From positions 124,001 through 188,000 of the forward strand of contig JAEUMQ010000017.1 in assembly GCA_016791425.1 (NCBI GenBank): DNA of 64,000 bases. Reading direction: 5' to 3'. The notes under the pieces were generated by a model, which had not been told where the DNA came from, searched no databases, and worked only from the letters and a program-made list of their open reading frames with translations. This document shows, piece after piece, positions 1 to 8,257 of the stretch (position 1 is its first letter; every line of letters starts with the position of its first letter). Position numbers and translations under genes: made by a program. The stretch is from Hyphomonadaceae bacterium (lineage in GTDB: Bacteria; Pseudomonadota; Alphaproteobacteria; Caulobacterales; Aquidulcibacteraceae).

Positions 1-1
1 A

Positions 2-1027
2 GGCGACGCGCGGCGACGTATTGCGGCATTGCAGGCCAAGCTTGAGCAGCCCCTTTCGCTCGACGGGCAGGTCGTAGATATCGATGTGAGCGTCGGGGTC
101 GCCGCCGTCGAAGGCGAGGAGGCGCACGTCGATCGAGCGAGCATCGCGCTCGATCAGGCGCGCAAGGCCCGCGTCAAGCTCGCCTTCTTCGATTCCGACT
201 CGTACGGCGATCCGGCCCGCAACCTCTCGCTCATGGGTGAAATGCGTCGCGCGCTGTCGCGCGGCGAGATCAGGCTCGCGCATCAGCCCAAGCTCGACCT
301 GCGCGCGCGCCGCATAACCGGCGTGGAGGCCCTGGTGCGCTGGACGCATCCCAGCCGAGGGCCCTTGCCGCCGGACCTCTTCATCTCGATGGCGGAAGAG
401 ACCGGCAACATTCGCGCTCTCACCGAGTTCGTTCTGCACCAGGCCGTTGAGGATCAGTCAAAACTTGCCGCCGCGGGCTGGCCCTTGGCGATGTCGGTGA
501 ACATCTCCGGACGCCTTATCGGCGACCGCCACTTCGCCAAGCACGCCATCGAGGCCGTGCGCGGCGCGCGGCATGGGTTCTGTTTCGAGATCACCGAGAC
601 GGCGGTGATCGACAATCCGAAGCTCGCCCTTGAGAACATCGAGCTCTTCGCCGCGCACAGCGTGCAGATCTCGATCGACGATTACGGGTCGGGGCTTTCC
701 TCCCTCGCTTATCTCAAGCAATTGCCGGCCCACGAGCTCAAGATCGACAAGCTCTTCATTCAGCATCTCACCGACAGCAAGCGCGACGCGCTGCTCGTCC
801 GCTCCACCGTGGATCTCGCGCACGGCCTGGGCCTCAAGGTCACCGCCGAGGGCGTCGAGCAGCCGGCCTGCATTGCGCTGCTGGCGGCGATGGGGTGCGA
901 CATGGCGCAGGGCTATCTTATTTCCCGTCCGGTTCCAGTGCACGAGCTGTTGAGCATTCTGGAAGACACTCACCGCATGGACTTTCTCGGGCACACCGCG
1001 TTGCGCGCGGGCGGCGAGGCGGCATGA
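2..1027 (+). CDS. GGDEF-EAL c-di-GMP phosphodiesterase, 5' partial
   Basis: The reading frame is open to the window edge, so the start is missing. The first ~60 visible residues look like the end of a GGDEF domain, and the rest is a full EAL domain. Expected metal and substrate residues are present: the E of VEALVRW, the N of VNISGR, the E of FEITET, the double D of IDDYGSG, the K of LKIDKLF and the E of AEGVE. The EAL half should therefore hydrolyse c-di-GMP in the cytoplasm. Whether the GGDEF half is active cannot be seen. The stop codon overlaps the ATG of the next gene (ATGA), so the two are probably translationally coupled. Confidence 0.9.
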   Translation, partial: GDARRRIAALQAKLEQPLSLDGQVVDIDVSVGVAAVEGEEAHVDRASIALDQARKARVKLAFFDSDSYGDPARNLSLMGEMRRALSRGEIRLAHQPKLDLRARRITGVEALVRWTHPSRGPLPPDLFISMAEETGNIRALTEFVLHQAVEDQSKLAAAGWPLAMSVNISGRLIGDRHFAKHAIEAVRGARHGFCFEITETAVIDNPKLALENIELFAAHSVQISIDDYGSGLSSLAYLKQLPAHELKIDKLFIQHLTDSKRDALLVRSTVDLAHGLGLKVTAEGVEQPACIALLAAMGCDMAQGYLISRPVPVHELLSILEDTHRMDFLGHTALRAGGEAA

Positions 1028-2241
1028 TCCGGCCCTGGGCGGTTGTCCTGGCGGGGCTCTGCGCGCATACGCCGGCCTTCGCCGAGAGCCTGTTCGACGG
1101 CGATCAGCTGCGCGGCTTTCTTGAATTGCGCGCGGTCGCGGCGGACGGCGAACGCTCTTGGATGCGGGACGGATTTGGCAAGACACGGTTCGGCGGCGGT
1201 GGTGAGGAAGTGGTCGGTGCCGGCCTGGCGACGGGCCTTCTCGTCTGGCGCCCCCACCTGAGCTGGAGTCTCGACGGTTACGTCTCGCTCCAGGCTGACA
1301 GCCAGGCCTTGCCCGCGCTCGATGCGGTCGAAGCGTATCTTTCCTATCGCGGTCCGCCCCGCGACGGTTGGCGATGGGGCGCGCGAGCCGGCGTCTTCTA
1401 CCCGCCCGTCTCCCTCGAGCATGGCGGCATAGGCTGGACGCCGACCGAAACGATCACGCCGTCGGCGATCAATTCCTGGATCGGCGAGGAGGTGAAGATC
1501 GGCGGCGTTGAAGTGACCGCGCGCCGCAGCTTCGCAGACCAGGAGGTGGAAGCGACAGGCGCCTTGTTTGGGTTCAACGACACCGCCGGCACGCTCATCG
1601 CCTTCCGCGGTTGGGCGCTGGGCGACGTGATGCCTGGCCTGCGCGGCAAAGCGGCCCTGCCGCCCACGGTCAGGCAATTCGACACCGAGCCCACGACCGA
1701 GCTCGACGGACGCATCGGCTATTTTGGGCGCTTGCTCTATCAGCCGATCGGCTCGCTGACGCTCGACATCTCCCACTACGACAACGCTGGCGATCGCATG
1801 AGCGACAAGCACGGACAGACGAATTGGGAGACGCGCTTCACCAATCTGAGCTTGCGGTTCACGCCCACGCCCGATGTCCGCATCCTGGCGCAGGCGATGA
1901 CCGGCCAGACGGTGTGGGGGAACTTGACGCCGCGGGGCTATTGGTCTGACGTCGATTTCTCTGCGGCCTACGCCTTGCTGGCGCGCGATTTCGGCGCCCA
2001 CACCCTCAGCGCGCGCATGGACGTTTTCTCGGTCGACGACAACAGCCGCGCCAACCCAGCTGACAACGGCGAAGAAGGGTGGGCGCTCACCGCCGCCTAT
2101 CTGGTGGATCTGTGGGCTTCGACCCGCCTCGCCTTTGAAGGGCTGCACGTCGCAAGCGATCGCCCCGGGCGCGTCAACATCGGGGCGGCGCCGCAGCAAA
2201 GACAGACCACCGTGCAGTCCTCCTTGAAAATGTCCTTCTAG
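1024..2241 (+). CDS. Outer-membrane beta-barrel protein, porin-like
   Basis: The product is 405 aa. The ATG at 1024 overlaps the phosphodiesterase stop. It starts with a clear signal peptide (hydrophobic stretch ending near TPAFAES). The mature part is rich in alternating aromatic and polar strands and ends in SLKMSF, a terminal Phe typical of BamA-assembled barrels. No named family is obvious. Upstream start codons in the same frame lie inside the phosphodiesterase gene and would bury the signal peptide, so 1024 is preferred. The coupling to a c-di-GMP enzyme suggests a surface or biofilm role, but that is inference. Confidence 0.75.
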   Translation: MIRPWAVVLAGLCAHTPAFAESLFDGDQLRGFLELRAVAADGERSWMRDGFGKTRFGGGGEEVVGAGLATGLLVWRPHLSWSLDGYVSLQADSQALPALDAVEAYLSYRGPPRDGWRWGARAGVFYPPVSLEHGGIGWTPTETITPSAINSWIGEEVKIGGVEVTARRSFADQEVEATGALFGFNDTAGTLIAFRGWALGDVMPGLRGKAALPPTVRQFDTEPTTELDGRIGYFGRLLYQPIGSLTLDISHYDNAGDRMSDKHGQTNWETRFTNLSLRFTPTPDVRILAQAMTGQTVWGNLTPRGYWSDVDFSAAYALLARDFGAHTLSARMDVFSVDDNSRANPADNGEEGWALTAAYLVDLWASTRLAFEGLHVASDRPGRVNIGAAPQQRQTTVQSSLKMSF

Positions 2242-2270
2242 ATTCGCTCACCTGATGCGGCGCTCCGGCC

Positions 2271-2534
2271 TCACCTCGGGCGATGGAGGAGATTCCACAA
2301 TAGAGCCCCGACAGAGCCGCCAATCATGCCTACGGCGGCCGTGACACCGACCAGAATGCCGGCGCGGCCCGGGTCGAACGTCTCGACTAGATACGGTGGG
2401 TGGATGAAATGAATCCAGAAGACAAAGTCGAGCAGCTTCTGCGCCACGCCAGTGACTACGAGCACTGCCCAACATGCATGCCAGAATGCGAGCAAGAGCG
2501 CGAAGACTAGCCCGACCTTAAACGAGTTGACCAT
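2271..2534 (-). CDS. Small two-helix membrane protein
   Basis: The product is 87 aa with two predicted membrane helices, residues ~8-30 and ~58-82. It ends in a short basic tail (LLHRPR). The connecting loop contains HFIHPPYLVETFDPGRA. The start at 2534 is the last ATG before the hydrophobic segment; the longer upstream frame has no coding character. It resembles small DUF-type inner-membrane proteins common in proteobacteria, but I cannot name the family. It stands alone, convergent to the barrel gene. Confidence 0.65.
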   Translation of the reverse strand: MVNSFKVGLVFALLLAFWHACWAVLVVTGVAQKLLDFVFWIHFIHPPYLVETFDPGRAGILVGVTAAVGMIGGSVGALLWNLLHRPR

Positions 2535-2657
2535 GCTGATCTCCCTACCATGGCAAGCGGTCGATGCTTTGAGGTGGATCAAGACGCCGCCAGTGCGCGG
2601 CGAGCCTCTGGCGCCGGATCGCATGGGCGCCCTCGGCTCGTGGTCGAGAGATCCTGA

Positions 2658-2930
2658 CCATTTCAACTCCGACAGGGCTCTCGCGAGAACAATTGGATTT
2701 CGCTGGGGCCGATCGTCGATCGCTCGCAGGAAATCCCTCGGACATTCGACCACGTCATCATTCGTGTGCGGATCATGCTGCCGCGTGCGCTCAAGCAATT
2801 CGGTGGGGCTGGCGAAACCTCGCACGTCGGCTCGGACGTCGAGTGCGGGCAGATTCGCGTGGTCTCGTTCGTCTATCCGAAATCCGAGGACTGGCGCGCG
2901 GTCCGCGCCTTCGGATATGAGGATGCATGA
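2658..2930 (+). pseudogene. 5'-less ORF remnant coupled to GST
   Basis: After a stop at 2655 this frame stays open for 90 codons and ends in ...VVSFVYPKSEDWRAVR..EDA. Third codon positions are strongly GC, as in real genes here. The stop (2928-2930) overlaps the GST ATG at 2927 as ATGA. There is no good start: GTG 2766 or ATG 2775 would give only 51-54 aa and have weak ribosome binding sites. It may be the tail of a degraded gene or a genuine short protein. Function is unknown. Confidence 0.35.
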
Positions 2931-3616
2931 CCGCTTTCGTCCTTTACGCCGCCCCTGGCACATGCGCTCGTGTTCCGATGATCGCCCTCGAGGAGGCCGA
3001 GCAGGACTTCGAGGTTCGCGTCGTCAGGTTCATGAAGGGCGAGCACCGTTCGCCCGCCTACCTGGCTCTCAACCCGAAGGGAAAGGTCCCGCTGCTCGTG
3101 GCCGACGGCGAGCCGCTCTCTGAGAACGTCGCCATCCTGCTCTACCTTGGAGACCGCTTTCCCGGGCTCTTGCCGCGCACGCAGAATGAGCGCGAGCGCC
3201 TTCGCATCGTCGAAGACCTATGTTTCCATTCCGCGACGCTGCATCCCATCGTGACGCGCATCCGCATGTCCGGCTTCTTCGTCGATGGCGCGGAAGCGCA
3301 GAAGAGCCTCCACGCCAAAGCGGTGGAGGCCATGCGCCCGAACACCGCGCTGGTGGAGGCAAGGCTGAAGGGCGGACGTTGGTGGTACGGCGAGACTTGG
3401 TCGTGCCTGGATGCGTATTTCTTCTGGGTGTGGTTCCGCGTCACGGGCGCCGGATTTCCCGCGCAGCACTATCCCGCGTGCGCCGATCATGCGCGCCGGA
3501 TGGCGCAGCGCCCCGCGGTCCAGCGGGCGCTCGCGCGCGAAGCGGAGATGGAGCGTCAGCTGGAGAGCGAGGGGCTGGCCTTCAGGCCGCCAGACCCGCC
3601 GGCGAAGGTGGAATGA
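2927..3616 (+). CDS. Glutathione S-transferase family protein
   Basis: The product is 229 aa. The N-terminal thioredoxin-like domain carries NPKGKVPLLV with the cis-Pro of the glutathione site, followed by LSENVAILLYL, where the usual S-E-[SN] gamma-glutamyl contact is seen. A helical C-terminal domain follows (residues ~90-205). It is a cytosolic enzyme likely conjugating or reducing electrophiles with glutathione. The substrate cannot be told from sequence. The ATG overlaps the stop of the short ORF upstream. Beyond the stop are ~140 bases with no gene, up to the convergent gene at 3760. Confidence 0.88.
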   Translation: MTAFVLYAAPGTCARVPMIALEEAEQDFEVRVVRFMKGEHRSPAYLALNPKGKVPLLVADGEPLSENVAILLYLGDRFPGLLPRTQNERERLRIVEDLCFHSATLHPIVTRIRMSGFFVDGAEAQKSLHAKAVEAMRPNTALVEARLKGGRWWYGETWSCLDAYFFWVWFRVTGAGFPAQHYPACADHARRMAQRPAVQRALAREAEMERQLESEGLAFRPPDPPAKVE

Positions 3617-3759
3617 CTACAATCGGCGATGGGGGGCCTTATCAAGCGCCGCGCGCCGAGCGGCTGGATCGGAGGGGCCCTGCCTGTTGTAGGAATGTGG
3701 CGAGTCGAGCCGGAGTGGCCCAAAGTGGCCCCTCGGATGCTATCTGCGCAAACGTTGAG

Positions 3760-4272
3760 CTAGTTTCGGCAGGCGGCGCCGCTGCAGGTGATTGTGCGAT
3801 CGATGCCCTGTCCGGTTTGGACGCTGGTTTCGGCCCGGTAGGTGCGGTCGCCGATCGTGTATTCGCCGCTGCGGTTGCCGTTGATCTCGCCACTGGAGTC
3901 GCGAGTGAACGAACCGGACGCGCTCCCGGCGCCGCCGAACGGCCCCGCGAACACGGCGTCGCCCTCGTGTGCGACATTGCCATTGCGATCCCACGCTGTT
4001 GCGCCGGAGCGGCAGCCGCGTGCGCCCGCGGCGTCGCGTCCGCAGCCACGGCTGCCGGCTGCGCCGCCGCCGACGCCATTGGTGACGACGCCCCCTTCGC
4101 CGGCGGTGCGCCCGCCGAACGGACCGACGGCGTCGCGCCTCGCCCCGGCGGTGACGCCGCCGGCGCCGTTCGTGTATGCGCCGCCGCGCGTGACGCTCTG
4201 CGCCGCGACAGGGCTGCACGACAGGAACGCAACAAGGGCGATGCTCGCTGCAGCCAAGCTCAATCTGTTCAT
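3760..4272 (-). CDS. Secreted glycine-rich protein
   Basis: The product is 170 aa with an N-terminal signal peptide (MNRLSLAAASIALVAFLSCS... cleaved near VAAQS). The middle is low-complexity and Gly/Ala/Arg-rich. The C-terminal third has ordered residues (SGEYTIGDRTYRAE, GIDRTITCSGAAC) with a Cys pair that could form a disulphide in the periplasm. The family is unknown. It is the last gene of the minus-strand efflux operon, 26 bases after the preceding membrane protein gene. The same base composition as its neighbours gives no sign of transfer. Confidence 0.65.
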   Translation of the reverse strand: MNRLSLAAASIALVAFLSCSPVAAQSVTRGGAYTNGAGGVTAGARRDAVGPFGGRTAGEGGVVTNGVGGGAAGSRGCGRDAAGARGCRSGATAWDRNGNVAHEGDAVFAGPFGGAGSASGSFTRDSSGEINGNRSGEYTIGDRTYRAETSVQTGQGIDRTITCSGAACRN

Positions 4273-4298
4273 GAAGTCTCTCCTGAGTCGCGTTGGGG

Positions 4299-4709
4299 TT
4301 AGGCGGCGTCTTCGATCGAGCGTTCGGTGCGCAGCCAATGCGCGAAGACGCCCAGGCACACGGCCATGATCGCAACAACGCCGGCCGCATGCGCGAGCGC
4401 CATGGCGTTGAAGGCCGAAGACTTTGCGTAGAGCCACCAATCGGCAGCGACGATCGGCAGGAACGACAGCGCGAAGCCCGGGAACGTCCATGGCTGGAAG
4501 CGCCGCACTGCCGCGAAGAGGCCAGCGGCGAGCGCGTGCGCGCCAAGCGCGGCGATCGCGGCGCCGACGATCGGCATGGTTTCATAGCCGTCCCGGACGG
4601 CGATGCTCACGACCGCGTCGGGCGCGGCGATGCACAAGGCGCCGAAGACGAGGCAGGGAGCGGCGATGATCGTTTGCGCGACGGCGCCGAGCGTGAATTT
4701 GTCCGACAT
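4299..4709 (-). CDS. Four-helix inner-membrane protein
   Basis: The product is 136 aa with four hydrophobic segments, roughly residues 10-30, 45-65, 78-95 and 100-122, and charged ends (MSDKF..., RTERSIEDAA). It resembles small DoxX-like or DUF4345-like membrane proteins in layout, but no signature is clear. It follows the thioredoxin-like gene by 72 bases in the same minus-strand operon as the efflux pump, so it is probably co-expressed with it. Confidence 0.65.
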   Translation of the reverse strand: MSDKFTLGAVAQTIIAAPCLVFGALCIAAPDAVVSIAVRDGYETMPIVGAAIAALGAHALAAGLFAAVRRFQPWTFPGFALSFLPIVAADWWLYAKSSAFNAMALAHAAGVVAIMAVCLGVFAHWLRTERSIEDAA

Positions 4710-4781
4710 GTGTGACGTTCCTTTTTCTGCGGCGATGGAGAATTGGAGAGACGGTCGCCGCGCATCCGCCTCCGTGAGTGT

Positions 4782-5114
4782 TCAGGCCGCCAAGGCCTCC
4801 GGAAGGGTTGCGCCGTTGAGCGCGGCCTCGATGCGCCAGCGTGGCTGGACGCCCTCGAAGCGCGCGACCGGCGCGCCGTTGCGCAGCACGATCGTCGTCG
4901 GCAGCAGACGGATATCGAAATCGCGCCGCGCGAGGTCGTTGCACGTCGCATCCACATGGCCGAACCGGGCATCTCCCGGGCGCTCGGCCCACAGCGCCGC
5001 GAGCTCTTCGGCCTGGTGAAAGGTCGGTCCGCCCGACGGCGCGCCGAACAGCAGGATCGCGGTTCCGGCGCCCTCCAGGAAGGCGTCCAAGGTGTCGTCG
5101 TTCAAGCGTTGCAT
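4782..5114 (-). CDS. Thioredoxin-fold protein lacking CXXC
   Basis: The product is 110 aa, the usual length of thioredoxin. The fold signature is visible: ILLFGAPSGGPTF where W-C-G-P-C would be, HVDATCND for strand 3, and the cis-Pro loop RLLPTTIVLRNG. Both redox cysteines are absent (the site reads APSGGPT), so it should not act as a disulphide reductase. Similar redox-dead relatives occur as hydrogenase- or chaperone-type adaptors. Start ATG 5114 follows the thioesterase stop by 11 bases. Role in the pump operon is unknown. Confidence 0.7.
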   Translation of the reverse strand: MQRLNDDTLDAFLEGAGTAILLFGAPSGGPTFHQAEELAALWAERPGDARFGHVDATCNDLARRDFDIRLLPTTIVLRNGAPVARFEGVQPRWRIEAALNGATLPEALAA

Positions 5115-5125
5115 GGGGGCCTCCC

Positions 5126-5506
5126 TCAAGCGGCGTTGTCGATGGCCTCGTCGCGTCTTGCCCGCGCGGCGAGGATGTTGCGGGTGACGCGTTCGTGCAC
5201 GGCGTGCGCGATGACGTCGTGCTCGTCGCGGCAATCGACGCGGAACGTGAGCTTGCGGCCCTCCACGGCGATGAGCCGGACGATCGCTGTGACCTTCGCG
5301 CCGAGCGGCTTCGCCGATATCTGGCTGAGCTCAAGGCGCACGCCGCTCGTTACGCCGGGCGCCAGGTACGGACGCAGCGCTGCGAGGCACGCCCCTTCGA
5401 TGAAGCCGACCAGCAATGAGGTCGTGAACGTCGCGATGCGCGGATCGCTGTCGTTGAGCGGCATGGTTTCGATGTGCAGCATGCCGGGGGCGGGGACGGG
5501 ACTCAT
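5126..5506 (-). CDS. FlK-like hotdog thioesterase
   Basis: The product is 126 aa. Helix and strand layout match the FlK (fluoroacetyl-CoA thioesterase) family: TTSLLVGFIEGACLAALRPYL, then GVRLELSQISAKPLGAKV and LTFRVDCRDEHDVIAHAVHERV. The Thr and Glu of the FlK catalytic set appear to be conserved (TTS..., FIEGA), but the His of the usual R-H-L motif is replaced by Gln in LSQIS, judged by eye. It may be altered in activity or bind rather than cleave acyl-CoA. It lies 17 bases after the MFS gene in the efflux operon. Confidence 0.65.
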   Translation of the reverse strand: MSPVPAPGMLHIETMPLNDSDPRIATFTTSLLVGFIEGACLAALRPYLAPGVTSGVRLELSQISAKPLGAKVTAIVRLIAVEGRKLTFRVDCRDEHDVIAHAVHERVTRNILAARARRDEAIDNAA

Positions 5507-5523
5507 TCTATTCTCCTTGTCTT

Positions 5524-7067
5524 TCAGTGGCCGGCTTTGGTCATGTCGACGGCGTGCGCGGGCCGCGGCGCAAGCCAGATGATCATTGCGGAGATCGCGA
5601 AGGCGAAGGTGATGAGCATCATCACCTGGTTGGTGGCGATCGTGACGCTCTGGCCTTCAACCATGTGGTTCAGGCTGACGAGCGCCTGCTCGTGCGACAT
5701 GCCCCCATGCATCAGTGTGCTGACGGTATCGCCGTTGCGGTCGGAGAGCCCGGCGAGCTCCGCGTGCGCGTAGGCCGCCTTGTCTTCCCACGCCGTCGTC
5801 ACCACCGACGTCGCCACGGCCCCGGAGAGCGTGCGCAGGAAGTTTTGCAGACCGGCGGCCGAAGCGACCTCGTTCGGATGGACGCTGCCCAGCGAAAGCG
5901 CCGTCAGCGGCACGAAGAAGAACGGCAGCCCGAGGCCCGCAAGCATCAGCGGCACGGAGATCTGCCAATACGTGTAGTCGTCGGTGACGAAGGCGCGCAG
6001 CCCGGTGACGAAGGTGAGCCAGACGAGGCCGACGAACACGAGCCGCCGCGGATCGACCTTCGCCATCCTCGCCCCGACGATCGGCGCGGCGAAGACCGCC
6101 AGCACGCCCGACCACGCGGTCGTCATGCCCGCCCATGTGGAAGTGTAGCCCATGTGCGTCTGCAGCCATTGCGGGGTCAGCACGTTGGCGGCGAACATCG
6201 CCCCATAGGCCAGCGACAGGGTGACCACGCTCGCGGTGAAGCCGCGATGGCGGAACACCTTGAGATCGACGATCGGATGCTTCTCGGTGAGCTGCCAGAT
6301 GACGAAGGCGCAGAAGCCCACGACCGCGACGACCGCAAGGCCGCAGATCCACGCGGACTCGAACCAGCCCTCGTCCTTGCCCGTATCGAGCATGATCTGC
6401 AGGGCGCCCACGAAGAGGATCAGCAGCGCAAGACCGATCCTGTCGATGGGCGCGCGCGTCTTCTCCGTCTCGTAGCGCTTCAGCATGCGCCAGGCGATCG
6501 GCGCGCAAATCGCCGCGAGCGGCACGTTGATGAAGAAGATGAACGGCCAGGAATAGGCGTCGCAGATCGCGCCGCCGAGGATCGGCCCGAGCACAGGCGC
6601 TACGAGCGTCGTCATCGCCCAGAGCGCCATCGCCGCGTTGGCTTTCTCCTTGGGGAAGATTCGCAGCAGCAGCGTCTGCGACAGCGGCATGAGCAGGCCG
6701 CCCGCCAGTCCCTGCATGATGCGCGCGAACACGAGGAGGCCGAGCGATTGCGCGACGCCGCAGAGCGTCGAGAAGAGCCCAAACACAGGATCATCGCCGT
6801 TGCGAAGACGCGCACGGCGCCGAAGCGCCCGGCGATCCAGCCGGTGAGCGGGACGATGATCGCCTCCGCCACCGCGTAGGACGTGATGATCCAGGTTCCC
6901 TGGTTCGTGCTGATGCCAAGGCTGCCGGCGATCGACGGCACCGAGACGTTGGCGATCGTCATGTCGAGCACGGCGATGAAATTCGCACTCGCAAGAACGA
7001 TGGCGGCGAGGAAGAGCATGCCGCCCTTCAACGGCGCCTCCGCCTTTCCGTGTGTGGTCCCCGACAT
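5524..7067 (-). pseudogene. emrB: EmrB-type DHA2 MFS drug exporter, frameshifted
   Basis: A 14-helix DHA2 exporter split over two frames. The N-terminal part (ATG 7067, MSGTTHGKAEAPLKGG...) reads through FIAVLDMTIANVSVPSIAG and ITSYAVAEAIIVPLTGWIAG to RVFATAMILC. The rest resumes in another frame at FGLFSTLCGVAQSLG near 6786 and is intact to the stop at 5524. One missing base at about 6783-6791 would restore a ~515-residue protein of normal EmrB length. Partner genes emrA and the outer-membrane factor are intact and upstream. Either a true recent mutation or a sequencing error in this otherwise healthy operon; a downstream GTG at 6786 would give a pump lacking its first helices. Confidence 0.85.
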
Positions 7068-7098
7068 GACATCCTCCTCGGGCGCGTAAGGTTTGGGT

Positions 7099-8238
7099 TC
7101 AGCGAGCGTGGGAGCGGGCGCCGCCCCCGTGCGAAGCGGCGCGCTCGGCGACGTCGATCTTCGCCTCCATCGAGAGGCCGACGCGCAGCGGATGCGCAGC
7201 GAGCTCGCGCGGATCGAGCGAGATGCGGACGGGAACGCGCTGCACGACCTTGATCCAGTTGCCGGTGGCGTTCTGCGCCGGAATGACGGCGAACGCCGCG
7301 CCGGTGCCGCCGCCGAGGCCCGTGACACGCCCGTGATAGACGACGTGATGGCCGTAGAGGTCCGACGTCAGCCGCACCGGCTGGCCGATGCGCACGCGCC
7401 GCAGCTGGCCTTCCTTGAAATTGGCGTCGACATAGACCTGCGCGAGCGGGGTGACGCTCATCAGCGGCTGGCCGGGATCCACGCGCTGGCCGATCTGCGC
7501 GCTCTTTTGCACGACGACGCCGTCGATCGGCGCCCGGATGGTCGTGCGCTGGAGAGTGAGTTGCGCCGTTTCCATCGCTGCGCGCGCCGAGGCCGCCTCC
7601 GGATGGTTCTCCACGGTCGCGCCATGGGTGAGCGCGCGCTGCGCCGAGAGGTTCTCCTGCGCTGCGGCCAGATTGGCTTGCGCGGCCTCGAACGCCGATC
7701 GCGTGGCGGTCAGCTCCTCCGCGGAGATTGCGCCGGTGGCGGCGAGCTCGCGGCGGCGGTTGTAGTCCGCACGCGCGCGGGCGAGATCGGCTTCGCGCGC
7801 CCGGACCTGCGCGGCGGCGGACGCCTCCTGCGCGAAATACTGGCGCACGCGCTGCAGCGTGCGTTGGTAATCCGCCGCTGCGCGCTCGTAGGCGAGCCGC
7901 GCGTCGGCCGGATCGATCTGCGCCAGGAGAGCGCCGACGCGCACGACGTCGGTGTCTTCCACGCTCACGTCCTGGATCTGACCGGACACCTGCGCGTTGA
8001 TCTGCGCGGTCGAAGCGCCGACATAGGCGTTGTCGGTCGAGACCGTGTTCGACGCTGCGAAGAGCCAATAGGCGCCGCCGGCGATCGCGAACTTCGCGAC
8101 CACGCCGCCCAGGCCAAGCAGCAGCAGCTTGCGCTTCTTCAGAAGGCGCATCGCCTTCTCGCGGGCGTCGTGCCCCTGAGTGAGCACGTCGGAAACCGGT
8201 TCACCTTCCATCGGCTGGAATCGGATATCGTCTGCCAT
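7099..8238 (-). CDS. emrA: EmrA/HlyD membrane-fusion efflux adaptor
   Basis: The product is 379 aa. A short cytoplasmic N-terminus is followed by one membrane helix (LLLLGLGGVVAKFAIAGGA), then the biotinyl-lipoyl half-motif STDNAYVGASTAQINAQVSG, a long alpha-helical hairpin and the second lipoyl half (TIRAPIDGVVVQKSAQIGQ). It bridges the inner-membrane EmrB pump and the outer-membrane channel. Start 8238 is chosen because GAGGAGGAAG lies just upstream; the frame extends 17 codons further without coding support. It lies 20 bases after the outer-membrane gene and 31 before the MFS gene. Confidence 0.92.
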   Translation of the reverse strand: MADDIRFQPMEGEPVSDVLTQGHDAREKAMRLLKKRKLLLLGLGGVVAKFAIAGGAYWLFAASNTVSTDNAYVGASTAQINAQVSGQIQDVSVEDTDVVRVGALLAQIDPADARLAYERAAADYQRTLQRVRQYFAQEASAAAQVRAREADLARARADYNRRRELAATGAISAEELTATRSAFEAAQANLAAAQENLSAQRALTHGATVENHPEAASARAAMETAQLTLQRTTIRAPIDGVVVQKSAQIGQRVDPGQPLMSVTPLAQVYVDANFKEGQLRRVRIGQPVRLTSDLYGHHVVYHGRVTGLGGGTGAAFAVIPAQNATGNWIKVVQRVPVRISLDPRELAAHPLRVGLSMEAKIDVAERAASHGGGARSHAR

Positions 8239-8257
8239 GGGTCTTCCTCCTCGAGAG

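Noticed and set aside
6612-7328. A separate short MFS gene upstream of emrB
   Set aside because: The sequence joins the following frame into one normal EmrB; the two are halves of one gene.
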